A stretch of 64,000 nucleotides of DNA, from contig CAYMSM010000060.1 in the NCBI GenBank assembly GCA_964393105.1, positions 47,356 to 111,355 on the forward strand. The letters are read 5' to 3'. Made by a program: the position numbers and the translations under genes. Of the stretch, positions 8,960 to 15,941 are shown in pieces (position 1 is the stretch's first letter; every line of letters starts with the position of its first letter). The notes beneath the pieces were generated by a model. That model was not told where the DNA came from, searched no databases, and worked only from the letters and a program-made list of their open reading frames with translations. This DNA comes from CALMEC01 sp964393105 (GTDB taxonomy: Bacteria; Actinomycetota; Thermoleophilia; Miltoncostaeales; Miltoncostaeaceae).

Positions 8960-10056
8960 GATCCACCTCCCACTGAGTAGACGCCGGGCGGTTGCAGCAC
9001 CGACGCGACGATGATCGCGGTCTTGCGGGTCTTGGCGCGTCGAACGGTCACGGTACGGCGCTCGGCGATCGCGACCCGCCGGCCGTCGGTGGCGAGGGCC
9101 ACGAGCTTGCCGCGAAGGCGCAGGAGCTGGCGTGTGCGTCCGGGCACACTCTGGCGTACGACGCCGCGGGTTGTGAACGCGACGGTGCGGCCACCGGCCG
9201 CGGACAGCTCAGGAGCTCGCGCCCCTCGCCAGATCACGGACCGCCGCCACGTCGGCGCGTCGTGGCGCACCAGCTCGAAGCCGGTGGCCGTCCGCACCAG
9301 CGCGACGGCCATCGACCGGGTCACGTGGAGTCGCGTGATCACTCCCGGTTGCGGTGGCAGGACCTGTCCCCCGAACAGCTCGTAGACGCCGGGCGATGTC
9401 GTTCGCAGATGGATCGTACGGCCGGTTGCCGCATCGACGGTCGCGACGATGCCAGGCGCCATGGCGACCAGCGACGGGGCAACGCCGCCGAGCGGCCCCG
9501 CCAGGCGCTGCGTAAACGGTTGGTCGGGGCGGTCCGAGACCGTGTAGCTCACGAGCGTGTGGGTCCCGTCGGGGTTGCGCATCACATATCGGGCGACGGG
9601 ACCGTCGAGCGTCGCGGCGATCGCCCGCGGGCCGTTGACCCGACCATCGGCTTCGAGCGGAAGATCCCGTGGCTCGCTGGTGCAGCAGAACACGACCTGC
9701 GGCGGGAAGCCGGCTCCGGTCGCGATGATCACATAGCGGCCGGTCGTGTCGCCCGCGATCGGCCCTGCGGTCGTACGCCCCGCGCTCGTACGGAAGATGA
9801 CGTCCTCCACGGTGCGGCCGGTCAGCCTGTCGCCACTCAACGCGAGCCGGACCGTGTCCGTCCGGAACACCGTGAAACCGCCGGGGCGGATCACCGGTGC
9901 AGTCGAGGTGGCCAGCACGACGCTCTTGCCGGAGAGGGCGAGCGATGTCGTCGGCCACCCGCCGATCAGGCGCTCGCTGCGTGCTGCGAAGGCCGGGCCG
10001 GCAGATGCTCCGGCGCAGGCGACGCTGAGCGCGATGAGTGTCAGGCGTCGTTTCAG
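8956..10056 (-). CDS. Secreted beta-propeller-like protein, apparent CTG start
   Basis: The conventional start (GTG 9918) would leave no export signal. The same frame is open back to a CTG at 10056, adding 46 residues that form a good signal peptide (LKRRLTLIALSVACAGASAG, then PAFAA). The CTG overlaps the preceding stop as CTGA, like the ATGA/GTGA couplings elsewhere here. The mature part has repeated short strand-turn units (RTVAFTTRGVV, RRVAIAERRTVTV, GRYVIIATG) suggesting a propeller, without catalytic motifs. Its function is unknown. It precedes the secreted glycosidase-like gene (ATGA overlap) and may act with it. Confidence 0.6.
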   Translation of the reverse strand: MKRRLTLIALSVACAGASAGPAFAARSERLIGGWPTTSLALSGKSVVLATSTAPVIRPGGFTVFRTDTVRLALSGDRLTGRTVEDVIFRTSAGRTTAGPIAGDTTGRYVIIATGAGFPPQVVFCCTSEPRDLPLEADGRVNGPRAIAATLDGPVARYVMRNPDGTHTLVSYTVSDRPDQPFTQRLAGPLGGVAPSLVAMAPGIVATVDAATGRTIHLRTTSPGVYELFGGQVLPPQPGVITRLHVTRSMAVALVRTATGFELVRHDAPTWRRSVIWRGARAPELSAAGGRTVAFTTRGVVRQSVPGRTRQLLRLRGKLVALATDGRRVAIAERRTVTVRRAKTRKTAIIVASVLQPPGVYSVGGGS

Positions 10057-11228
10057 TAGCGCTTCTCCGTGTCTCGAAGTTGAGTGACGACGTCACCCAG
10101 GAGTGCCTCGCTCTGCGCCGCGTGGTTCGGCGCGGCGAGCGGGGTCATGTTGGTCAGCTGCACGTGGCGTGCTCCGGCGTCCACGAATCGCCGCACGGCG
10201 GCGGTCACCTCATCCGGTGTGCCGGCTATGACGGTGTCCCGGACGACGTCCCGTGGGACCTGCGCGGCCAGTGCGAGCGCCTCGTCCCGGCCGTATCGGG
10301 TCGGCAGAAAGCTCGTCAGACCGAACGCCCCCTTGCCCAGGGGGTGATCGGCGCCACGCGCGGCGTAGGCCTCTGCCGGACGCGTCAGGGCGATGAACCG
10401 CATCAGCAGCGACTCGTCGATGATGCGCTCGGTGGTCTCCCGGTCGTCGGCGAGCACCACGCGCGCATAGAGGCCCGGCGTGACGGCGTCATCGGGGCGC
10501 CCGGCGTCGCGGCCTGCCGCTCGGACCTGACCCAGCATCTCGGCGTACGTGTCGGGCTCGGTTGCCAGTGGGATCCATCCGTCGGCGGTACGTCCGGCGA
10601 GCGCGAGCCCCTTGGGGCGGTGCGCCGCCACCCACACGGGCGGTGGGAGCGCGCCGTGTGGCCGGAGCCCGAGCGTCATCCCGCGCAGGGTAGTGAATTC
10701 GCCGTCGAAGTCGATCGGGTCGGGTGTGTCGAACAACGCCCGGATGACCGCGAGACCTTCGGTCAATCGGGCGAGCGGGCGCTCGTTGCCCAATCCGATC
10801 GGATCGAGGTTGAGCGACTCACCCGAGCCGACGCCCAGGATGAACCGGCCACCGCTCAGATGATCCAGGGTCAGCGCGGTTTGGGCGAGCACCGCCGGAT
10901 GGCGTCGCACCAGGTCGGTGACACCGACCCCGAGTCGGATCTCGCTCGTGACGCCGGCGGCGGCCGCGATGACCGGGAACGGATCGAACCACACGTGTGG
11001 GTTGGACTGTCCTGCCGCGGCCTGCGGAACCAGGTCGGGCGTCCAGATCGACGTCGGGAACCAATGCAGGAAGTGATCGGCCCACCAGACCGCGTCGAAC
11101 CCCTGTTCCTCGCGTCGTCGGGCAGCTGCGAGCGCGTTCTCGGCCGGTGGGCGCACCGCCCCCATCGCGGAGATCTCGAGACGGGGCGCGCGATCTTCAG
11201 CGGAACTGTGAGAGAGGACACTCGGCAT
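10053..11228 (-). CDS. LLM-class F420-dependent oxidoreductase
   Basis: A 391-residue luciferase-like TIM-barrel protein. The N-terminal part carries AARRREEQGFDAVWWADHFL; later motifs are RLGVGVTDLVRRHPAVLAQTALTLDHLSGGRFILGVGSGE, written here only as the family's hallmark strand-helix region near residues 110-150, and GRTADGWIP. This resembles F420-dependent reductases such as methylene-tetrahydromethanopterin reductase homologues; the substrate is not predictable. Start is ATG 11228, preceded after 6 nt by TACCCT, so the mRNA may be leaderless. The longer frame upstream is not coding. It heads the operon with the two secreted proteins. Confidence 0.85.
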   Translation of the reverse strand: MPSVLSHSSAEDRAPRLEISAMGAVRPPAENALAAARRREEQGFDAVWWADHFLHWFPTSIWTPDLVPQAAAGQSNPHVWFDPFPVIAAAAGVTSEIRLGVGVTDLVRRHPAVLAQTALTLDHLSGGRFILGVGSGESLNLDPIGLGNERPLARLTEGLAVIRALFDTPDPIDFDGEFTTLRGMTLGLRPHGALPPPVWVAAHRPKGLALAGRTADGWIPLATEPDTYAEMLGQVRAAGRDAGRPDDAVTPGLYARVVLADDRETTERIIDESLLMRFIALTRPAEAYAARGADHPLGKGAFGLTSFLPTRYGRDEALALAAQVPRDVVRDTVIAGTPDEVTAAVRRFVDAGARHVQLTNMTPLAAPNHAAQSEALLGDVVTQLRDTEKRY

Positions 11229-11240
11229 CGCGCAAGGGTA
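11229..11240 (-). promoter_or_regulatory. -10 box for leaderless transcription of the F420-type gene
   Basis: On the minus strand TACCCT (11235-11240) is followed by 6 nt and then the ATG at 11228. A transcript would begin at or next to the start codon. No -35 consensus is visible. Confidence 0.45.
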
Positions 11241-11434
11241 GACGAGCTCACTGGCTTGAACCAACCTGGTGCTCCGCCCAAAAGTCTCGATGGCATCCAG
11301 CGGCTGTAAAGCTCGGCGGGTTTTCACTCGCCATATCGTCAACGGAATTGTGAGAGCGAACACCAGTGGTGCATTGACGAGCTAGGGCTTCAGGGGTTCT
11401 GCCCGGCGGTAGCTCGCGGTAGGCGGACCTGCCC

Positions 11435-11477
11435 TTGTCGCCGAAAGGCACACCACCTATGGTGGCCCTGGGCCACC
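11435..11477 (+). promoter_or_regulatory. Promoter with palindromes over the -10 box, upstream of the DUF6325-type gene
   Basis: TTGTCG (11435-11440) and TATGGT (11458-11463) are separated by exactly 17 bp, a good housekeeping-type promoter. Two mutually exclusive inverted repeats cover the -10 and start region: CCACC-TAT-GGTGG (11453-11465) and GGTGGCC-CTG-GGCCACC (11461-11477). These could be an operator or alternative RNA hairpins. The rest of the 296-bp gap 11229-11524 shows nothing else recognisable. Confidence 0.45.
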
Positions 11478-11524
11478 GACGTCCAGGTGGGACAGCTCAG
11501 TCGACCAGCAAGAAGGAACGAACG

Positions 11525-11983
11525 ATGACGGATGCATCCCTAGATGAACTCGGTCCCGTGGACTACGTCGTCGTTGAGTTTCCGGCGGGAGCGAGCAACT
11601 TCACGGGTGAGATGGCGGCAGAGCTGCTCGCGTTGATCGATTCCGGAACGATCCGCGTGATCGACATACTGATCCTTACAAAGAACGACGACGGTTCCGT
11701 CGAGGCGATGGAGCTTTCCGATGTCGGCGAGCTGGGAGCGCTACAAGCAGTCGAGGCCGAGCTGGCGGAGCTGTTGGCCGAGGACGACATCGTGCACCTC
11801 GCCGCTGCGATGGAGCCGGGAAGCACTGCTGGAGTGCTCATCTGGGAGAATCTGTGGGCTGCGCCTTTCGCATCGGCGGCGCGGCGTTCGGGTGGCCAAC
11901 TGATCGCCACCGGACGGATACCTATTCAGGCGATCATTGCCTCCATCGAGGCCGATCAAGCATCTGCAAGCGAAGGAGACTGA
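11525..11983 (+). CDS. DUF6325-type acidic protein
   Basis: A 152-residue acidic protein beginning MTDASLDELGPVDYVVVEFP, with a ferredoxin-like pattern of alternating strands and helices and the segment AGVLIWENLWA. It matches the DUF6325/DUF1269-like family of small actinobacterial proteins of unknown function, often paired with a short basic or membrane peptide, as here. Start ATG 11525 is preceded by AAGGAACGA, a fair ribosome binding site. The next gene begins 2 nt after the stop. A strong promoter with overlapping palindromes lies upstream. Confidence 0.65.
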   Translation: MTDASLDELGPVDYVVVEFPAGASNFTGEMAAELLALIDSGTIRVIDILILTKNDDGSVEAMELSDVGELGALQAVEAELAELLAEDDIVHLAAAMEPGSTAGVLIWENLWAAPFASAARRSGGQLIATGRIPIQAIIASIEADQASASEGD

Positions 11984-11985
11984 AA

Positions 11986-12153
11986 ATGCCCCTCAGACCA
12001 GCACGTGTAGGAAGGGTCGGTGTCATTGGCGCGCCGGTCGCGAAAACCGCGGTTGTGGCTGCAGCGGTCACGCCTGGCCCCTCGCCGGTCGCGAAGACCG
12101 CGGTGGTGGCCGCGGCTGTCACACCTGGAAGGGTGGGTCGCCGGAGAATCTAG
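11986..12153 (+). CDS. 55-aa basic peptide with an internal 15-residue duplication
   Basis: The ATG at 11986 is preceded by GAAGGAGACTGAAA, an excellent ribosome binding site. The 55-residue product contains PVAKTAVVAAAVTPG twice (codons starting at 12034 and 12085, 51 bp apart), flanked by basic Arg/Val/Gly ends (RPARVGRVG and RVGRRRI). The two DNA copies differ mostly at synonymous positions, so the amino-acid repeat is under selection. The alanine/valine stretch could form a short membrane or amphipathic helix. Cotranscribed with the DUF6325-type gene, it is probably its partner. Function unknown. Confidence 0.7.
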   Translation: MPLRPARVGRVGVIGAPVAKTAVVAAAVTPGPSPVAKTAVVAAAVTPGRVGRRRI

Positions 12154-12196
12154 AAGTAGTGGTGCACTCGTGCTCCACGGAGGACCCCGGGCGACG

Positions 12197-13141
12197 CTAC
12201 GGCGTTGCGCCGCCCAGACCGCCCAAGAGGATCGGAAGGATGTCGGTTTGGAGGTCCTTGATCGTGCCGGCGTCGCTCGGCGTCTCCACGTCGGGGGAGT
12301 CGGTCGGGGTCGAGGTCAGGGTCGCGGTGACGTCGAGCCCCTCGAGGCCGCTCGAGTTCTTGGTCTTGTCGTCGAGGACGGCGCTCAGGTCGATCTTGAA
12401 CCGGTGGACCTGCTTGTCGTCACGGCCGACCCAAACCTCCACCTTGGCATCCTTGACGGCGTTCCCGATCTGCTCGGTCGCTTTTGCGATCTCCTTGGGA
12501 TCGATTGCCCCGGTTGCGCCGGAGCCGAGGGACTCCGCGATGCGGGCGATCGCCGTGACGAGCGCCGCCGTGTCGAGGTCGCCGATGACGTGATCGGTTG
12601 CGATGCCCTCAATATCCTCCGTGCCGACGACGGTGGCGTTGTCGATGAGCTCGCTCGGGTCGCCGAGCGCCGCAAGGATCTTTGCCGGGTCGATGTCCTG
12701 GGTGCCGCTCGGGGTGTCCGTAAGCGCATCGGCGGGCAGCGCGTACCACTTGTCCTTGAGCTTCAGGAACGCCTTGTCGCCTGCCAGGCGAAGCCCACCG
12801 GACAGGTTGATCTTTCCGGCCTTGGCGCTGAACGTGAGGTCGGCGGCCTTGGCCGCTGGGTCGATCGGGCCGGAGAGGTCGAGGGCGATCGTGCCGTCGC
12901 CCAAGAATGCGGCCACCATGGGGTCTTTGAGCGTGCCGTTCAGCTTGACGCCGATCTTGACGCCGATCTTCTGGGGGCCCTGCTGTGTGACCGGCTTGAT
13001 CGACGACAGGATCGCCTTGGCGTCGCCGGATGCCGCCGCCGGCGTACTCGCCGCCGGGGAGTCGTCTCCGCCGCCGCAACCTGCTCCGAGGAGGCCGAGC
13101 ATCGCGAGAGGGACGAGAACGAGCAGACGACGTCGGCGCAC
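12197..13141 (-). CDS. LppX/LprAFG-like lipoprotein
   Basis: A 314-residue lipoprotein. An N-terminal signal ends in the lipobox LGAGC (acylated Cys22), followed by a Gly/Ser/Ala linker and a domain like mycobacterial LppX/LprG, with alternating long strands (INLSGGLRLAGDKAFLKLKDKWYAL region; VEVWVGRDDKQVHRFKIDLSA region). These proteins have a hydrophobic cavity and carry lipids or glycolipids at the cell surface. Start is GTG 13141, decided by AAAGGAG 8 nt upstream; the longer frame is spurious. The gene is convergent with the 55-aa peptide gene. Confidence 0.8.
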   Translation of the reverse strand: MRRRRLLVLVPLAMLGLLGAGCGGGDDSPAASTPAAASGDAKAILSSIKPVTQQGPQKIGVKIGVKLNGTLKDPMVAAFLGDGTIALDLSGPIDPAAKAADLTFSAKAGKINLSGGLRLAGDKAFLKLKDKWYALPADALTDTPSGTQDIDPAKILAALGDPSELIDNATVVGTEDIEGIATDHVIGDLDTAALVTAIARIAESLGSGATGAIDPKEIAKATEQIGNAVKDAKVEVWVGRDDKQVHRFKIDLSAVLDDKTKNSSGLEGLDVTATLTSTPTDSPDVETPSDAGTIKDLQTDILPILLGGLGGATP

Positions 13142-13263
13142 GGGGATCTCCTTTGAAATGCGAGGCGTGTTGAGCGGGCGGTCCGGGTCACACAGACGAC
13201 GTACGGCCTCATTCAGGGTTTCGGCTCGCGCAGGGATTTCCTGCGTGCCTCCTTGAACATCGG

Positions 13264-13770
13264 TCAGGACCCGCCGCGGCTTGAGGGCCCGGGACGTGGG
13301 TGATCGCCTCCCCTGATCTGCGCGATCGCGTGCTCGGCGACGGTGGCGACGACGGCCCATCCGTCGGCCGCGCCCCCGGGTGATCCCGGCAGGTTGACGA
13401 TCAGGGTCCCATTGCAGATCCCGGCGATGCCGCGCGAGAGCATCGCGTGGGGAACGGTGCCGATCGAGGCGTTGCGGATCGCTTCGCCGATGCCGGGCAC
13501 GATGCGCTCGCACACCGCCGCTGTGGCCTCCGGTGTGCGGTCGGTCGGCGTCAGGCCCGTCCCTCCGGTGGTGATCACCACGTCGATCCCGGGGTCACCG
13601 CACACGGCCCGCAGCAGCTCGGCCAGCTCCGCCTCGCCGTCCGGCACGACCTCACGGCGGGCGACGGTGTACCCGGCACCCGTTGCGAACGCGACGAGCA
13701 GGTCACCGGAGCGATCCTCGTAGACACCAGCGGCGGCTCTGGTGGACACGGTGACGACGGCGAGGTTCAC
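13264..13770 (-). CDS. mogA: Molybdenum cofactor protein MogA/MoaB
   Basis: A 168-residue protein of the MogA/MoaB family, which adenylylates molybdopterin before metal insertion. Visible signatures are VVTVSTRAAAGVYEDRSG at the N-terminus, the TTGGTGLTPTDRTPEA motif, and NLPGSPGGAADGW near the C-terminus. Start GTG 13770 overlaps the moaC stop by GTGA. It acts between MoaC (precursor Z formation, next gene) and MoeA (molybdate insertion, 18455-19660). Whether it should be called moaB or mogA cannot be decided from sequence. Confidence 0.88.
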   Translation of the reverse strand: MNLAVVTVSTRAAAGVYEDRSGDLLVAFATGAGYTVARREVVPDGEAELAELLRAVCGDPGIDVVITTGGTGLTPTDRTPEATAAVCERIVPGIGEAIRNASIGTVPHAMLSRGIAGICNGTLIVNLPGSPGGAADGWAVVATVAEHAIAQIRGGDHPRPGPSSRGGS

Positions 13771-14240
13771 GACCCCCCGGCGACATCTGTCTTGGTCTTC
13801 TCCAACAGGCGAACGCCCAGGATCTCGACGCCGCGATCGACGCCCTTGACCATGTCGTAGACGGCCAGCGCAGCGACCGCCGCCGCGGTCAGGGCCTCCA
13901 TCTCGACGCCGGTCTTGGCTGATGTCTCGACCGTGGCCTCGATGGTGACAAGGCCCTCGTCCGGTGACGTCGTCACGTCGACCGACGCTCGCTCGATCGG
14001 AAGCGGGTGGCACAACGGAATCAGGTCGGACGTACGCTTTGCACCCATGATCCCGGCGATGCGGGCGACCGCTGCGGCATCGCCCTTGGGCAGGGCGCCG
14101 TCGCTGATCGCACGCGCGGCGTCCGTGGTCATCCTGACCTGGGCCTGGGCACGGGCCCGTCGGATCTGCACGGGCTTGTGGCCCACCCCGACCATGCGGG
14201 CATTGCCGTGCTCGTCCAGGTGCGACCGGTCGTCGGTCAT
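13767..14240 (-). CDS. moaC: Cyclic pyranopterin monophosphate synthase MoaC
   Basis: A 157-residue MoaC. The family's conserved blocks are all present: KGDAAAVARIAGIMGAK, then LIPLCHPLPI, ETSAKTGVEMEALTAA and YDMVKGVDR, including the catalytic lysines of KGD and MVK. It converts the MoaA product to cyclic pyranopterin monophosphate, the first committed intermediate of molybdenum cofactor synthesis. Start ATG 14240 overlaps the otsA stop by ATGA, so it is cotranscribed with trehalose-phosphate synthase and mogA. The 25-residue extension in frame upstream belongs to otsA sequence. Confidence 0.93.
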   Translation of the reverse strand: MTDDRSHLDEHGNARMVGVGHKPVQIRRARAQAQVRMTTDAARAISDGALPKGDAAAVARIAGIMGAKRTSDLIPLCHPLPIERASVDVTTSPDEGLVTIEATVETSAKTGVEMEALTAAAVAALAVYDMVKGVDRGVEILGVRLLEKTKTDVAGGS

Positions 14241-15718
14241 GTTCCTCGCTTCGTCGGGGTGGTACGCGACTTGCCGAGCTTGCGCGCGATGTCGGCCTGC
14301 TGGGCGGCGAGCCATTTCGTCACGTCGTTCTCGTTGACGATCCGGCGCATCTGATCGGCGCGGCTGGCGCGCTCGGTGGGCTCCATCGTCAACGCCTCGT
14401 ACAGCGCTGCGGCCTGCGACTCGATGTCGAACGGGTTGACGGAGAGTGCGAACGACCCGATCTCCTCATGCACCCCGGTGTTCTCGGACAGGATCAGCAC
14501 GCCGTCGCGCTCGTTGACGATCGGCGCCTCCTTGGCGACAAGGTTCATGCCGTCGAAGACCGGGTTGACCATCAACACGTCGTAGTGCTTGTAGATCGCG
14601 ACCGCACGGGCCAGGTTGCTCTCGAAGCGCAGGTCGATCGGCATCCAGTCCGTGTTGCCGTGCTTGGTGTTGATGTAGCTGACCAGGTCGCGGATCCTCT
14701 GGACGTACTCCACGTACTCGTCTACGTCCTGGCGCGACGGCTGCAGCATGGCCGTGAACGTGATCTGCTCGGAGAACTCGGGATGCTGATCCAGGAAGCG
14801 GTCGAACGCCTTGAACCCGCGAAGGATGTTCTTGGACAGATCCGTCCGGTCGACGCGGCAGACCATGTACTTGCGGCGCCGGCGCAGGACGTGTTCCTCC
14901 TCGACCGCGACCTCGGGCCCTTGGGCCATCGCCGTGAACATGGGGGCGTTGATCGAGATCGGATACGAGCGGATCCACACCTCACGCCCGTCCCACGAGA
15001 CCTGGCGCCGCCGGTAGTCGACCTGGACGTCCAGGAGCTCCTCGCACGTCAGCAGGAAGTTACGGGCGTACTGGCGGGTATGGAACGCGACGATGTCGTT
15101 GGCCAGGAGCCCACGCAGGATCGTCTCCCTGATGTGCGGCGGCAGCACGCGCCAGGCATCCGGTTGGGGCCAGGGGATGTGGACGAAGAAATGCAGAAGC
15201 GCTTCGGGACGCGCCGCCCGGATGATGCTGGGCGCGACGTACAGGTGATAGTCGTGGATCATCACGACGGTCTCCGACCGCGCGGGAAGCTCGGCGATCA
15301 CCGCCTCGGCGAACGCGTGGTTTGCGGCCACGTAGCCGTACTCCCAGGCGTCCAGCTCCTCCCGGCGGACGTCCGGGGCGTTGGAGAGATCCCACAGGTA
15401 GTGCTGGATAAACCACAACATCGGGTTGGCGATGACGTTGTAGTAGGCGTGGTAGGTCTCAGGGTCAAGCACGACGAACCTGCCGCGTGTGTCGACGCCG
15501 ATGTCGGGAAGCGCGAACGAGCCTCCGCCGGCTTCTTCGGCCACCGCAGCGTCCTCAGGCGTGATCGCCGCCGACACCCAGAGCGCAGGCGCGTGCTCGA
15601 TCAAGCCGGAGAGCGCGCTGACGAGACCCCCTCCGCCGCGTGTGATCGTACGCGGTCGCCGCCCCCGCCGCTCGAACGTGGCGGGACCGCGATTGGATAC
15701 GAGGATCAAGGATTGCAT
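14237..15718 (-). CDS. otsA: Alpha,alpha-trehalose-phosphate synthase (GT20)
   Basis: A 493-residue GT20 enzyme that joins UDP- or GDP-glucose to glucose 6-phosphate. Signatures include the N-terminal LILVSNRGP and GGGGLVSAL, the HDYHLYVAPSIIR motif, HIPWPQPDAWRVLPP, and the C-terminal DGMNLVAKEAPIVN and LSENTG nucleotide-sugar contacts. Length matches the family. No trehalose-phosphatase domain follows; a phosphatase must come from elsewhere. The operon partners are molybdenum cofactor genes, an unexpected pairing. The upstream intergenic region (15719-15941) is divergent with the M28-like gene and holds a GGCCC-GAA-GGGCC hairpin (15854-15866). Confidence 0.92.
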   Translation of the reverse strand: MQSLILVSNRGPATFERRGRRPRTITRGGGGLVSALSGLIEHAPALWVSAAITPEDAAVAEEAGGGSFALPDIGVDTRGRFVVLDPETYHAYYNVIANPMLWFIQHYLWDLSNAPDVRREELDAWEYGYVAANHAFAEAVIAELPARSETVVMIHDYHLYVAPSIIRAARPEALLHFFVHIPWPQPDAWRVLPPHIRETILRGLLANDIVAFHTRQYARNFLLTCEELLDVQVDYRRRQVSWDGREVWIRSYPISINAPMFTAMAQGPEVAVEEEHVLRRRRKYMVCRVDRTDLSKNILRGFKAFDRFLDQHPEFSEQITFTAMLQPSRQDVDEYVEYVQRIRDLVSYINTKHGNTDWMPIDLRFESNLARAVAIYKHYDVLMVNPVFDGMNLVAKEAPIVNERDGVLILSENTGVHEEIGSFALSVNPFDIESQAAALYEALTMEPTERASRADQMRRIVNENDVTKWLAAQQADIARKLGKSRTTPTKRGT

Positions 15719-15903
15719 GGCACACTGACTCTTCCGACGCCGTCAGCGCCACTCTATCCAGCCACCTCCAGCCTGACTCAACGACCGTTCCCAACGCCAT
15801 GGCGCCGGCGACGCACAGCCCCCTGAAATTTCAGCCGCCATCAGCATTTGAGTGGCCCGAAGGGCCGCGAATAGGCCACCCAAGAGTCGTTGCGATGGCG
15901 GCC

Positions 15904-15909
15904 TATAGT
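15904..15909 (+). promoter_or_regulatory. -10 box TATAGT for the M28-like gene
   Basis: TATAGT at 15904-15909 predicts a transcript start near 15916, leaving about 26 nt before the ATG at 15942. No good -35 element was found. Confidence 0.4.
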
Positions 15910-15941
15910 GTCCGCCCACGTGCGGCCGGTGACCCTCTCTG

